Assembly (NCBI RefSeq): GCF_017676385.1
Contig: NZ_JAFFZN010000013.1
Coordinates: 62,001-126,000, forward strand
DNA: 64,000 nucleotides
Direction of reading: 5' to 3'
Source: Streptomyces spirodelae
Lineage (GTDB): Bacteria > Actinomycetota > Actinomycetes > Streptomycetales > Streptomycetaceae
Position 1 is the stretch's first letter; every line of letters starts with the position of its first letter. This document shows positions 1 to 8,001 of this stretch, one piece after another. Both the position numbers and the translations under genes were made by a program. The notes below the pieces were generated by a model. That model searched no databases, was not told the DNA's origin, and saw only the letters and a list, made by a program, of their open reading frames with translations.

Positions 1-395
1 GGCGGCCCCACGTACTCGGCGCTCGGTGACCAGTAGATGTGGTGCCGGGCGTCGGTCAGTCCGTTGGAGGGCTCGACCGTCATCAGGTGGCGGAGCGGGC
101 CGGGCCGCCAGCCCGTCTCCTCCACCATCTCCCGCGCCGCCGCCGTGACGAGGTCCTCGCCCTCCTCGACGACTCCGGCCGCCAGTTCCCACCCCCAGCT
201 GTCCGTGATGAAGCGGTGCCGCCACAGCAGCAGCACCTCGTTGCGTTCGTTGACGGCGGTCGCCGCGGCGACGGGCCGCAGCCGGATCAAGTAGTGATCG
301 AGGTGCTGCCCGTTGGGCAGTTCCACGTCGGCGAGATTCACCCGAAGCCACTGGTTCTCGTACACAGTGTGTTCACCCAGGTTCTTCCATCGCAC
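1..395 (-). CDS. NUDIX hydrolase (3' end runs off the window)
   Basis: The minus-strand frame has a complete Nudix box at residues 74-96 (G-x5-E-x7-R-E-x2-E-E-x-G-W: it begins GVVEEGED and ends REMVEETGW), the Mg-binding site of hydrolases that cleave nucleoside diphosphates linked to another group. The GTG start at 393-395 follows GGAAGGGGG; the overlapping ATG is closed by a stop within six codons. About 131 residues are visible and the last C-terminal part is missing. Before the box the protein reads as a short beta-rich lead-in (VYENQWLRVNLADVELPNG), as in ADP-ribose-pyrophosphatase-like members. The substrate cannot be told from this fragment. It lies downstream of the HTH regulator on the same strand with an 85-bp gap. 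Confidence 0.85.
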   Translation of the reverse strand, partial: MRWKNLGEHTVYENQWLRVNLADVELPNGQHLDHYLIRLRPVAAATAVNERNEVLLLWRHRFITDSWGWELAAGVVEEGEDLVTAAAREMVEETGWRPGPLRHLMTVEPSNGLTDARHHIYWSPSAEYVGP

Positions 396-480
396 GTATG
401 TGCCCCCTTCCCGACGGAGGTTGGGCACATCCCAGCATGTCGTGCGCTCCCACTGACAGAGGCACTCCGCGCGCCCCGGC

Positions 481-1833
481 TCAGAACGGCACGCTCAGCG
501 ATTCCTCGATGAGCTTCGCGGCCTCGACCGCTGAAGTCCCGGGGTGCTGCTCCAGCCGCTTTCTGACCCTGCGCATGCGCCCGCGCAGCCGCTGCGACTC
601 GATGCCCTGCGCGGTGTCCACCATCTCCGCCGCGGTGACTGCGGCACGCTCCGGCTCGCCCGCGTGCAGTGCCACGTCGGTGAGGGTGGCGAGCCGGTTG
701 ACGCGACCGCGGACGTGCGCGGGCGCACGTGCCGCCTCCTGGGCGTACCGGGCGGCCGCCGACAGCTCTCCCAGGAGGATCAGCGCCTCGGCCAACCGCA
801 CCTCCACCAAGCCCGGTTGGACGTAGCTGGTCTCCTCGGGTTCCTCCTCGGCGCGGATGCGCTCGGAGTACGCCTCGGCCCGGCGCATGCAGTCGTGCGC
901 GTTGCGCCGGTCGCCCAGCCGTGCGTACGCGCTGGCCTGCATCGCGTACACATCCGTGGCGAGCGCGGGGCTGAGATGGCCTCCCGTGGTGCGCAGCACG
1001 GCCTGCGCGCAGGCGAGCGCGTGCCGGGTGTCGCCGAGGAAGAGCGCCTGGTTGACGAGGAGGGCCACCACATAGCCGCCGAAGAGCAGGTCTCCGGACG
1101 CCTTGCCCAGGCGCAGCGCCTGGTGGAAGTAGCGCTGGGCCAGCCCCTGCGCGTCGGCGTCGTAGGCGCAGATGCCGCTGATGGCGGCCAGCGAGCCCGC
1201 GGCGCGGCACAGTTGGCGGCCCGTGGTGTCGTTGTAGCTGCCGCGCAGCAGGGGGGCGACCTCGCCGTTGAGGAAGCCGACGACGCGGGCCCGGGTGGCG
1301 ACCCCGCCGGCGTTGCGGTACAGGTGCTCGTAGTGGCCGCGTGCCGCGTGCAGCACGCTCACATCGGCCGCGGTGACCTCGGGGCCGCCCGCGTGCGAGA
1401 CGTCCCGGTCCTCGGGCGGGTTCTCCCATTCCCATACGGGTGCGACGGCTGCGGCGCCGGTCAGCAGGGTGGGGCCGGGCCAGTCGCTGTGCACCTGGTC
1501 GGAGCGCCACAGGGAGGCGGCGCGCTCCACGAACCGGCGCAGTGCGGCCTCTTCGGTGCCGAGCGGGGCCGCCGAGGGCCGGGCTGACGTGACATCCATA
1601 CCGATGTCACTGAGGGTGAGCGTCCTGCCGAGTTGGCGGCCGAGGATCTCGCAGATCAACTCGGGGACGCTGCCGCGTGGCCGCTGTCCCTTGAGCCAGC
1701 GCGCCACGGCCGTGTGATCGTAACGCAGGGTTATTCCTGCTTGGTTGCCTAATCGATTGATTCTCGCCGCAAGACCGGCACGGGACATCCCTGCCTGGTC
1801 AAGGAGCGCGTCCAGTTGGCTGTTGGGCTCCAT
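481..1833 (-). CDS. HTH regulator with TPR-like C-terminal region
   Basis: This 450-residue protein starts at ATG 1831-1833 (MEPNSQLDALL). An in-frame extension to 1998 exists but looks non-coding (Cys/Arg-rich) and would cover the divergent promoter region. Residues about 5-75 form an HTH-like module (LRYDHTAVARWLKGQRPRG) followed by TLSDIGM; the rest is Ala/Leu-rich helix pairs typical of TPR-like sensor regions. It is a paralogue of the divergent gene at 2084, sharing the LRYDxTxVAxWLxGxRP block. Proteins of this build occur widely in Streptomyces as developmental or antibiotic regulators (NsdA-like in organisation; my recollection). The ligand and targets are unknown. The palindrome at 1882-1904 lies just upstream of the start. 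Confidence 0.75.
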   Translation of the reverse strand: MEPNSQLDALLDQAGMSRAGLAARINRLGNQAGITLRYDHTAVARWLKGQRPRGSVPELICEILGRQLGRTLTLSDIGMDVTSARPSAAPLGTEEAALRRFVERAASLWRSDQVHSDWPGPTLLTGAAAVAPVWEWENPPEDRDVSHAGGPEVTAADVSVLHAARGHYEHLYRNAGGVATRARVVGFLNGEVAPLLRGSYNDTTGRQLCRAAGSLAAISGICAYDADAQGLAQRYFHQALRLGKASGDLLFGGYVVALLVNQALFLGDTRHALACAQAVLRTTGGHLSPALATDVYAMQASAYARLGDRRNAHDCMRRAEAYSERIRAEEEPEETSYVQPGLVEVRLAEALILLGELSAAARYAQEAARAPAHVRGRVNRLATLTDVALHAGEPERAAVTAAEMVDTAQGIESQRLRGRMRRVRKRLEQHPGTSAVEAAKLIEESLSVPF

Positions 1834-1881
1834 GCCGCCCTCCGTCGGGTCCAACGTGTTGTTTCGCAGAGTAACGGACCT

Positions 1882-1904
1882 GCTTTCACACGGGGTGTGA
1901 AAGC
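1882..1904. promoter_or_regulatory. Perfect palindrome between two divergent HTH regulators
   Basis: GCTTTCACA and TGTGAAAGC form a perfect 9-bp inverted repeat around a 5-base spacer. It lies 48 bp upstream of the leftward regulator and about 180 bp upstream of the rightward one. Its symmetry and place in a 250-bp divergent gap suggest an operator, possibly for one of the two flanking regulators. No run of T follows on either strand, so a terminator is less likely. Confidence 0.45.
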
Positions 1905-2083
1905 ACCACGCAGTCGTGCGCCCGGCACATGCTCCCGAAGCCGCGAGCGATGCGCTTTCCTGAAATCGTCCGCGTGCATGACAGCACATCCAGCACACGG
2001 AGAGCTACGGAAAGACATCACTCGATTCCGGAAATGAGGCAGAACGGTGAACGATCCCATCAGGTTCCACCCCGGGAACGACC

Positions 2084-3916
2084 ATGAGTCCCGCTGACCC
2101 CGCCCGTGCCACGGCGTACCCGAGCTCCGGGTCCCGCAACCGCACCCCCAACCGTGAGCTGCGCGCGCTGCTGGAGGAGAGCGAGTGGACGCAGGCGGCG
2201 TTCGCGAGGGCGTTGGCTCGTCTGGGCGCCGAGGTCGGCATACACCTTCGGTACGACAGAACTTCAGTCGCGCACTGGCTGCGCGGCAGCCGCCCGGACC
2301 CCCGCGTCCGGTACCTCATGGCGGAGGCCCTCTCCCGTCGCCTCGGCCGCCGGATCACGGTGGCGGATCTGGGCATGAACGGTACGCGCGGCGGGCGCAC
2401 CGGCACAGCGGCACGCGCGCGCGGCGGCTGGGGCTCCCCCAGAACCGAGTCCGAGCCGGGTGACGACGACGCCTCCGATAGCGACACACGCCGACGGCAA
2501 CCGGGCCCGGACCGCGCGCTCTCGACGGACAGCTCCCGTTCCGGCCACGCCCGCGACATCCTGCCGCACCGCAGCGCCGCAGCCGGCACGGTGACGGATG
2601 AGTCGACGGAAGCGGAGAGGGGAGCGACGGCCACGGGGGCGGCCACGGCGACAGCGGCGGCGGACGAACCGGCCCGGGAACACCCGGCGGACACCGGGCT
2701 CTTCGAGTTCGGCACCTCCGCCCACCCGGCCGACCAGCTCACCGCGCTCACCGCGCCGGTGGTCCCGCCGCCCCGCGCGGACGCCCCTCCCCCGGCCCCG
2801 TACACCCTGCGGCTGCTGGCCGAGACGGTCCGTCCCTCCAGGGGCGGGCAACCCGCCGAAGGCGAGCGCCCTCCCGAAGGTGAGCGTGTCCCCGGAGGCC
2901 GGCGCGCGGCGGGCGCCCCCGCGGCCGCCCCGCTCCCCGGCGCGCGCAACAGCTGCACAGCGCGCGGCTCGCGCCCGGTGAGCAGCCCGGGGCCCGGCGA
3001 GGTGGCCTCGGTCCATGAGCACGCGCGGTTCTTCGCGCTCCAGGCCGACCGGCACGGCGGCGGTCACATCCGTACATCCCTCGCCGCCTACCTCTCTGGT
3101 CTCGTCCGCACCCTGCGGCGCGGCGAGGAGGGTGCGCACCACCGGGGGATGCAGGCGGGTGCCGCGCGGCTCAGCTATCTGCTGGCCCGGGTCTACGCCG
3201 ACGAACACCGGCACGGGCTCGCCCAGCGGGCCTTTCTGACGGCGGCCGAACTCGCCGGGGAGGCCGCCGATCCGGAGGGTGTGGCGCTGGCCCGTCGCGC
3301 CCTCAGCTCGCAGGCGCACCAGCTGGGTCATCCACGCGCCAGTCTCGCGCTCGCCGAGGCGGCCCTGGCGGCGGCACCGGCCGACACCGACCCCTCGGCC
3401 CGCGCGTTCCTGTACGCGGGGCTGGCCGTGGCCGACGCGGCGTGCGGCGCGCGGGACCGGGCGCTGGACGCGCTGGGCCGCGCCGAGCGCCAACTGGCCC
3501 GTGCGCCGGTGGATCTGACGACGGGCCCTGAGAGTCCGAGCGGCGAGCCTGTGGGCACGTACCAGGGCGCGGCACTGCTGTACCAGTCCAGCCAGGTGCG
3601 GGCAGCGCTCGGGGACCGCGAGGGCGCCATCCGCGATCTGCGCGCCTCCCTCCACTCCCGCCCGGCGCAGGAGCGCCGCACCCGCGCCCTGTGTCAGGCC
3701 GAGCTGGCCGAACTGCTGCTCTCCCGCGGGCGGCTGGAGGAGGCGTGCGCCACCTGGCGCGACTTCCTCGAGGTGTCGGCGCATGTGCGCTCGGGCCGGG
3801 TGGTGGCGGCACGCTCCCGGATACCGGGACTGCTGCGCCCGTACGCGCGCGAGAGCCGGGTGCGCTCCCTCCTCGTGGCGGTGAGTCCCCCGGCGGGTGG
3901 GGAGCCGGGCGGCTAG
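2084..3916 (+). CDS. HTH regulator with long disordered linker and TPR-like domain
   Basis: The product is 610 residues from ATG 2084 (MSPADPARATAYP). Residues about 22-105 repeat the HTH module of the divergent paralogue (LRYDRTSVAHWLRGSRP, then ADLGMNG). Residues about 110-300 are a low-complexity, Ala/Gly/Pro/charged linker, and about 305-580 are helical pairs of TPR type (ARLSYLLARVYADEHRHGLAQRAF, with further similar units). A DNA-binding head with a TPR-like protein-interaction or ligand domain is the most reasonable reading. It differs from its paralogue mainly by the linker, which accounts for about 160 extra residues. The following amidase starts 82 bp downstream on the same strand, so cotranscription is possible. 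Confidence 0.72.
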   Translation: MSPADPARATAYPSSGSRNRTPNRELRALLEESEWTQAAFARALARLGAEVGIHLRYDRTSVAHWLRGSRPDPRVRYLMAEALSRRLGRRITVADLGMNGTRGGRTGTAARARGGWGSPRTESEPGDDDASDSDTRRRQPGPDRALSTDSSRSGHARDILPHRSAAAGTVTDESTEAERGATATGAATATAAADEPAREHPADTGLFEFGTSAHPADQLTALTAPVVPPPRADAPPPAPYTLRLLAETVRPSRGGQPAEGERPPEGERVPGGRRAAGAPAAAPLPGARNSCTARGSRPVSSPGPGEVASVHEHARFFALQADRHGGGHIRTSLAAYLSGLVRTLRRGEEGAHHRGMQAGAARLSYLLARVYADEHRHGLAQRAFLTAAELAGEAADPEGVALARRALSSQAHQLGHPRASLALAEAALAAAPADTDPSARAFLYAGLAVADAACGARDRALDALGRAERQLARAPVDLTTGPESPSGEPVGTYQGAALLYQSSQVRAALGDREGAIRDLRASLHSRPAQERRTRALCQAELAELLLSRGRLEEACATWRDFLEVSAHVRSGRVVAARSRIPGLLRPYARESRVRSLLVAVSPPAGGEPGG

Positions 3917-3998
3917 AAACAGCCCGGCAGCGGGTATGAGCCTGGACACACTCCGGCAGCGGCACCGGAGACCGGACACCCGGCAGACGGGGGCGAGC

Positions 3999-4589
3999 AT
4001 GGCCACACCCATCACCGCGACCGCCTTCCTCCAGGCCCTCAAGAAGGAGGGCGTAAAGGTGGAGGAGGTGCGCGACTGGCGCAACCACAACCGCAACCAG
4101 CAGGGGCCGTGGGGCCCGGTGCACGGCATCGTGATCCACCACACGGTCACCAGCGGCTCGGCCGAGACGGTCGACCTGATCTACGACGGCCGTCCCGAGC
4201 TGCCGGGACCCCTCTCCCACGGCTGCGTCACCAAGGACGGCACCGTCCATCTGACCGGCCACGGCCGGGCCAACCACGCGGGCTCCGGCGATGACGACGT
4301 GCTGCGCGCCGTCATCGCCGAGCGCGACCTGCCCGAGCCGAACCAGCAGAACACCGACGGCAACCGGTACTTCTACGGCTTCGAGTGCGAGAACCTCGGG
4401 GACGGCAAGGACCCCTGGCCCGACGAGCAGCTGGACGCGATCGAGCGGGCCGCGGCAGCGCTGTGCCGGCACCACGGCTGGGGCGCCCGGTCGGTCATCG
4501 GCCACCTGGAGTGGACGGACCAGAAGAACGACCCGCGCGGGTTCACCATGGACGCCATGCGGGAGCGGATCGCCGAGCGCCTCAGGTGA
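3999..4589 (+). CDS. N-acetylmuramoyl-L-alanine amidase (Amidase_2/PGRP type)
   Basis: This 196-residue protein cuts the bond between muramic acid and L-alanine in peptidoglycan if it follows its family. The Amidase_2 signature is complete: IVIHHTVTSG (first zinc histidine), YFYGFECENLG, and VIGHLEWTDQKNDPRGF (second histidine and a downstream Asp). ATG 3999 is preceded by GGGGGCGAGC. No signal peptide or cell-wall anchor is visible, so it may stay in the cytoplasm or leave by another route; phage endolysins have a similar compact form. It sits between a regulator and a PLP enzyme with no phage genes nearby. Confidence 0.88.
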   Translation: MATPITATAFLQALKKEGVKVEEVRDWRNHNRNQQGPWGPVHGIVIHHTVTSGSAETVDLIYDGRPELPGPLSHGCVTKDGTVHLTGHGRANHAGSGDDDVLRAVIAERDLPEPNQQNTDGNRYFYGFECENLGDGKDPWPDEQLDAIERAAAALCRHHGWGARSVIGHLEWTDQKNDPRGFTMDAMRERIAERLR

Positions 4590-4631
4590 GAGCCCGGGCG
4601 GCACTCGGCACTCCTGGACCACAATGGAACG

Positions 4632-5561
4632 GTGCCGCCTCAGTCCGACCCCCAGGACCCCCTCGCCCCGCTGAGCCCCCGGCTGCCCTCGCCGCTCCAG
4701 GAGGTCCACGACGAGCGGTTCGCCCGCCGGGGGCTGCGGCTCCTCCTCAAGCGCGACGACCTCATACATCCCGCACTCCCCGGTAACAAGTGGCGGAAAC
4801 TCGCCCCTAACCTGCGGTCGGTGGCCGAGACCAGTCAGCGTCGGCTGCTGACCTTCGGCGGGGCCTACTCCAACCATCTGCGCGCCACCGCCGCGGCCGG
4901 ACGGCTGCTCGGGCTGCGCACCATCGGAGTGGTGCGCGGGGACGAGCTGGCGGAGCGGCCGCTCAACCACTCGCTGGCCCGCTGCGCCCAGGACGGGATG
5001 CTGCTGCACTTCGTCACGCGTGCCGACTACCGCCGCCGCGCCGATCCGGCCTTCCACGAAGAGCTGCGTGCCCGCTTCGGCGCGTGCGCCGTCGTACCGG
5101 AGGGCGGCAGCAACGCCGCCGCCGTACGAGGATGCGCCCTGCTGGGCGAGGAGCTGCGCGGCCGCACCGATGTGGCGGCCGTCGCCTGTGGCACCGGCGG
5201 CACCCTCGCCGGGATGGCGGCGGGTCTCTCCGCAGGTCAGCACGGTTTGGGAGTGGCTGTACTGAAGGGCGGGTTCCTCCCCGGGGAGGTCGCGCGGCTA
5301 CAGCGGGAGACCTTCGGCGGGCCGCGGGGCGACTGGTGGCTGGAGGAACGTTTCCACGGTGGCGGCTACGCGAAGGTGAGCGCCGAGCTGTCCGACTTCG
5401 CGGCGGACTTCGCCGAGCGCCACGAGCTGCCCGCACTGGATGAGATCTATGTCGCCAAGCTGCTGTTCGCCCTCACCCGGCTCGCGGCCGAGGGTGTCTT
5501 CCCCCGGGGCAGCACGGTGACGGCCGTCGTGACGGGGCGGCGCCAGCCCGGAGACCTGTAA
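4632..5561 (+). CDS. PLP-dependent D-cysteine desulfhydrase / ACC deaminase family enzyme
   Basis: The 309-residue product has the fold-type II PLP pattern of this family: LLKRDDL near the N-terminus, GNKWRKL carrying the Schiff-base lysine, FGGAYSNH for substrate carboxylate, and the glycine-rich phosphate cup ACGTGGTLAG. Family members break D-cysteine to pyruvate, sulfide and ammonia, or open 1-aminocyclopropane-1-carboxylate. The sequence alone does not separate the two, though the shorter divergent form without an N-terminal extension fits D-cysteine desulfhydrase-like proteins better. The start is GTG 4632; the nearby ATG at 4624 is out of frame. The ribosome site is weak, so the exact start is uncertain. 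Confidence 0.8.
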   Translation: MPPQSDPQDPLAPLSPRLPSPLQEVHDERFARRGLRLLLKRDDLIHPALPGNKWRKLAPNLRSVAETSQRRLLTFGGAYSNHLRATAAAGRLLGLRTIGVVRGDELAERPLNHSLARCAQDGMLLHFVTRADYRRRADPAFHEELRARFGACAVVPEGGSNAAAVRGCALLGEELRGRTDVAAVACGTGGTLAGMAAGLSAGQHGLGVAVLKGGFLPGEVARLQRETFGGPRGDWWLEERFHGGGYAKVSAELSDFAADFAERHELPALDEIYVAKLLFALTRLAAEGVFPRGSTVTAVVTGRRQPGDL

Positions 5562-5566
5562 CGCAG

Positions 5567-5585
5567 AGTGAGAATGATCGTCACT
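5567..5585. promoter_or_regulatory. BldD-type inverted repeat at the head of the sigH leader
   Basis: AGTGA (5567-5571) and TCACT (5581-5585) form an inverted repeat with a 9-base centre. This matches the published BldD pattern AGTGA-n-TCACC except for the last base. BldD is known to repress sigH in S. coelicolor, so the position just after the upstream gene and before the sigH leader is fitting. The repeat extends one base each side (GAGTGA/TCACTC). It could also be a weak terminator stem for the upstream gene. Confidence 0.45.
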
Positions 5586-5693
5586 CTCCGCGCTTATCAA
5601 CTCACCGCACTCCCCGCTGGCATGACGCTGAGTAGTCGCCTATCGCACCCCTCAGGCCACTCGGGCCCGTCCCGGAGTCACTCACAGGGGCTG

Positions 5694-5717
5694 GTTTCGG
5701 CCCTTGTCGGAGGGTGT
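5694..5717 (+). promoter_or_regulatory. Possible σB/σH-type promoter in the sigH leader
   Basis: GTTT (5694-5697) and GGGTGT (5712-5717) are separated by 14 bases, one base off the stress-sigma pattern GTTT-N14-16-GGGTAT. The sigH locus of S. coelicolor is known to have several tandem promoters including stress-inducible ones. Assignment to σH itself or to a related σB-type factor is inference. Confidence 0.35.
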
Positions 5718-5758
5718 GCCGTAAGGGGCTATGAACGCATCAGGTGACGGGTACTGAC

Positions 5759-5881
5759 ATGACAGGCCCTTCCAGCGACACCCTGGCGCCCGACCCCCGG
5801 GCACGGAGGGTGGCCGCCGGAGTCCGGGGAACAACCCGGGGGAACGACCCGCAGCGGCCCCATAAGGCCAACGCAGCGTAA
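5759..5881 (+). CDS. Possible 40-residue ORF in the sigH leader
   Basis: ATG 5759 opens a 40-codon frame ending at TAA 5879-5881, preceded by AGGTGACGGG. The product is basic and polar (starts MTGPSSDTLAP, ends PHKANAA) with no recognised domain. It lies between the putative stress promoter and the anti-sigma gene. The third-position GC bias is only moderate, so it may be a real leader peptide or small protein, or chance. I do not recognise a family. The sigH locus is reported to contain a further small upstream gene (ushY), but I cannot say this is it. Confidence 0.35.
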   Translation: MTGPSSDTLAPDPRARRVAAGVRGTTRGNDPQRPHKANAA

Positions 5882-5923
5882 TCGTGGAGGATTTGAGACC
5901 TCCAACCCCTAGCCACAGACAGT

Positions 5924-5944
5924 ACCCATATGTTTACTATGGGT
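5924..5944. promoter_or_regulatory. Perfect palindrome upstream of the anti-sigma gene
   Basis: ACCCATA and TATGGGT are exact inverted repeats around TGTTTAC, about 140 bp before the anti-sigma start. A second small inverted repeat (TGGAGG/CCTCCA, 5884-5903) lies just before it. In this AT-richer patch they could be an operator overlapping a proximal promoter or an RNA hairpin in the sigH leader. Nothing identifies the binding protein. Confidence 0.4.
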
Positions 5945-6082
5945 GACGCTCGCGGATGAGGCGGCAGTGATCGATGCGTGCGGCATCGTGACACGGATCG
6001 CGGTAGCGTCACTGACGAAAACGATCCAACAGCCGCTTCGGCCCGCGAGGCCCAACCGGCTCGTGCCACCTTGGAGGTGAGG

Positions 6083-6496
6083 GTGTCCCAGATCGCAGGC
6101 GAGCCCGCGTCGCAGGACTTCGTCGAGGTCCGGCTGCCGGCTGCGGGTGCCTATCTGTCGGTGCTGCGGACGGCCACCGCCGGGCTCGCGGCCCGCTTGG
6201 ACTTCACCCTCGACGAGATCGAGGATCTGCGGATCGCTGTGGACGAGGCGTGCGCGATCCTGCTCCAGCAGGCCGTCCCCGGCTCCGTACTCAGTTGTGT
6301 CTTCCAGCTCGTCGGCGACTCGCTGCACGTCACCGTCTCGGCGCCGACGACCGATGGCCGTGCTCCCGAGCGCGACACCTTCGCGTGGACGGTGCTCTCG
6401 GCCCTGGCCGGTGAGGTGGGTTCAGCAGTGTCGGATGACCGTACGGTCAGCATCAGCCTGCACAAAAAGCGCGGTGCGGGGCCCGGAGCATCGTGA
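6083..6496 (+). CDS. ushX: Anti-sigma factor of the RsbW/SpoIIAB type, partner of σH
   Basis: The 137-residue product is a small GHKL ATPase-like anti-sigma factor that should bind the adjacent σH and hold it inactive until an anti-anti-sigma factor displaces it. LDEIEDLRIAVDEACAILL matches the N-box helix of RsbW-like proteins. I chose GTG 6083 because GGAGG lies at the right distance; an upstream GTG at 5978 in the same frame adds 35 polar residues but has no clear ribosome site. Its stop overlaps the sigH start (GTGA), indicating translational coupling and balanced amounts of the two proteins. In S. coelicolor the counterpart is called PrsH or UshX and is antagonised by BldG. No anti-anti-sigma gene is in this window. 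Confidence 0.88.
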   Translation: MSQIAGEPASQDFVEVRLPAAGAYLSVLRTATAGLAARLDFTLDEIEDLRIAVDEACAILLQQAVPGSVLSCVFQLVGDSLHVTVSAPTTDGRAPERDTFAWTVLSALAGEVGSAVSDDRTVSISLHKKRGAGPGAS

Positions 6497-7458
6497 CCGA
6501 GCACGAGGCAAGTCAGATGTGGTCAGGCCGCCCGGGGGCGGTCGCCCGGGGCATTCCCGAACAACAGCCCCGGCCGCACCCGGCCGACCCCAGCATGCAG
6601 CGACCCAAGCAGGCAGAGCGGGCGGACGCTATGGACCAGCAGCAGCACGAGCGGCGGGAGCGGGCCGCAGGCCCCGGCGGCCCGGGCGAATCCCGCGGAT
6701 TCGATCCGGCCGAGCGCGGCAGTGCGCGCGCGCTCTTCATCGAACTGCGCAAGCTGCCCGATGGTCCCGAGCGCGCCGAGCTGCGCAACCACCTGGTGCG
6801 TATGCATCTGCCGCTCGTCGAGCACCTCGCCCGCCGCTTCCGCAACCGCGGCGAGCCGCTGGACGACCTGACGCAGGTCGCGACGATCGGTCTCATCAAA
6901 TCGGTGGACCGCTTCGATCCCGAGCGCGGCGTCGAGTTCTCGACGTACGCGACACCCACGGTCGTCGGCGAGATCAAGCGCCACTTCCGCGACAAGGGCT
7001 GGGCCGTGCGCGTGCCCCGCCGCCTCCAGGAGCTGAGGCTCTCCCTCACCTCCGCGACCGCCGAGCTCTCCCAGCAGCACGGCCGTGCTCCGACCGTGCA
7101 CGAGCTGGCCCAGCGGCTGTCGATCTCCGAGGAAGAGGTCCTGGAGGGCCTGGAATCGGCGAACGCCTACAGCACCCTGTCGCTGGACGTGCCCGACACC
7201 GACGACGAGTCCCCCGCCGTCGCCGACACCCTCGGCGCCGAGGACGACGCACTGGAGGGCGTCGAGTACCGGGAATCCCTCAAGCCCCTGCTGGAGGAGC
7301 TGCCGCCGCGGGAGAAGAAGATCCTGCTGCTGCGGTTCTTCGGCAACATGACCCAGTCGCAGATCGCCCAGGAAGTGGGCATCTCCCAGATGCACGTCTC
7401 CAGGCTGCTCGCCAGGACCCTGGCCCAGCTGCGGGACCGCCTGCTGGTCGAGGAGTGA
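6493..7458 (+). CDS. sigH: Stress-response and developmental sigma factor σH (σB family)
   Basis: This 321-residue protein is a group 3 sigma factor of the SigB/F/G type that directs RNA polymerase to osmotic-stress and developmental promoters. Region 2 is clear (DDLTQVATIGLIKSVDRFD, GVEFSTYATPTVVGEIKRHF), followed by region 3 and a region 4 HTH (MTQSQIAQEVGISQMHVSRL). The first ~70 residues are a polar, Gln/Arg/Gly-rich extension absent from most SigB proteins; S. coelicolor σH is known to appear in several lengths. GTG 6493 overlaps the stop of the anti-sigma gene. Internal ATGs (for example at 6598 and 6631) could give shorter forms. Control is probably by the palindromes and promoters at 5567-5944 and by the partner anti-sigma factor. 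Confidence 0.93.
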   Translation: MTEHEASQMWSGRPGAVARGIPEQQPRPHPADPSMQRPKQAERADAMDQQQHERRERAAGPGGPGESRGFDPAERGSARALFIELRKLPDGPERAELRNHLVRMHLPLVEHLARRFRNRGEPLDDLTQVATIGLIKSVDRFDPERGVEFSTYATPTVVGEIKRHFRDKGWAVRVPRRLQELRLSLTSATAELSQQHGRAPTVHELAQRLSISEEEVLEGLESANAYSTLSLDVPDTDDESPAVADTLGAEDDALEGVEYRESLKPLLEELPPREKKILLLRFFGNMTQSQIAQEVGISQMHVSRLLARTLAQLRDRLLVEE

Positions 7459-7460
7459 CC

Positions 7461-7487
7461 CGCCCCTGCCCCTCGGGGGCAGGGGCG
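7461..7487. terminator. Bidirectional terminator between sigH and a membrane-protein gene
   Basis: A perfect 12-bp GC stem (CGCCCCTGCCCC/GGGGCAGGGGCG) with a 3-base loop begins three bases after the sigH stop and ends two bases before the convergent gene's stop. No T-run follows, as is usual in Streptomyces. Confidence 0.75.
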
Positions 7488-7488
7488 C

Positions 7489-7893
7489 TCATCTCTGGCC
7501 GATTCCCAGGGCCTCGGCCGTCTTCGGGTTCACCAGGGCCGCCAGCACGGTGAGCGCTGCCAGCGCCAGCGCGCCGGCGGCGGCCAGCAGCCCGCCCCCG
7601 TTCTGCGCCAGCTGCCACGCCACGGGCAGCGCGATGAGCTGGACGATCATCGCGGGGCCCCGGCTCCAGCGGCGCCTCAGCCACAGCCCGCGCGCTGCGG
7701 CCAGCGGCAGCGCGGACAGCGCGAGTACGGTCACCGCGAGCGTGGCCGCCTGCGTCATGCCGTCCGGCCGCCCGGTGATCAGCATCACGAGGGAGACGAT
7801 CCCGAACGCGGCGACGATCAGCCCTTCGACGCCGGTCAGCACGGCGGCGGCCACGATCCGGCGCGGCCCTGGCGCCCTCGTCTGCGTCTCCAT
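7489..7893 (-). CDS. Small integral membrane protein
   Basis: The 134-residue product has about four hydrophobic segments: residues about 14-40 (RRIVAAAVLTGVEGLIVAA), 50-66, 80-95 and 98-122. It carries basic loops (RGLWLRRRWSRG) between segments and no catalytic motif. ATG 7893 follows GGAAGAGG; a GTG at 7932 would add 13 acidic residues and is an alternative. It is convergent with sigH and divergent from the kinase-like gene at 8002. I recognise it only as a conserved actinobacterial membrane protein. Confidence 0.65.
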   Translation of the reverse strand: METQTRAPGPRRIVAAAVLTGVEGLIVAAFGIVSLVMLITGRPDGMTQAATLAVTVLALSALPLAAARGLWLRRRWSRGPAMIVQLIALPVAWQLAQNGGGLLAAAGALALAALTVLAALVNPKTAEALGIGQR

Positions 7894-8001
7894 CGCCTCT
7901 TCCGTCTCCGTCTCGGTCCCGCTCCGGCTCACCCTCGCAGCCTAGCTGTCCGGCCACCGGCCGGGCTGGGCCGTGTACCCCGCGGTAGGTACGCTCACTC
8001 C

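Noticed and set aside
1834..1998. In-frame N-terminal extension of the leftward HTH regulator
   Set aside because: The extra 55 residues are Cys/Arg-rich and unlike the paralogue, there is no ribosome site, and they would cover the divergent palindrome.
2264..4150. Long minus-strand open frame over the rightward regulator and amidase
   Set aside because: It is a shadow caused by GC-rich third positions; the plus-strand frames contain the recognisable domains.
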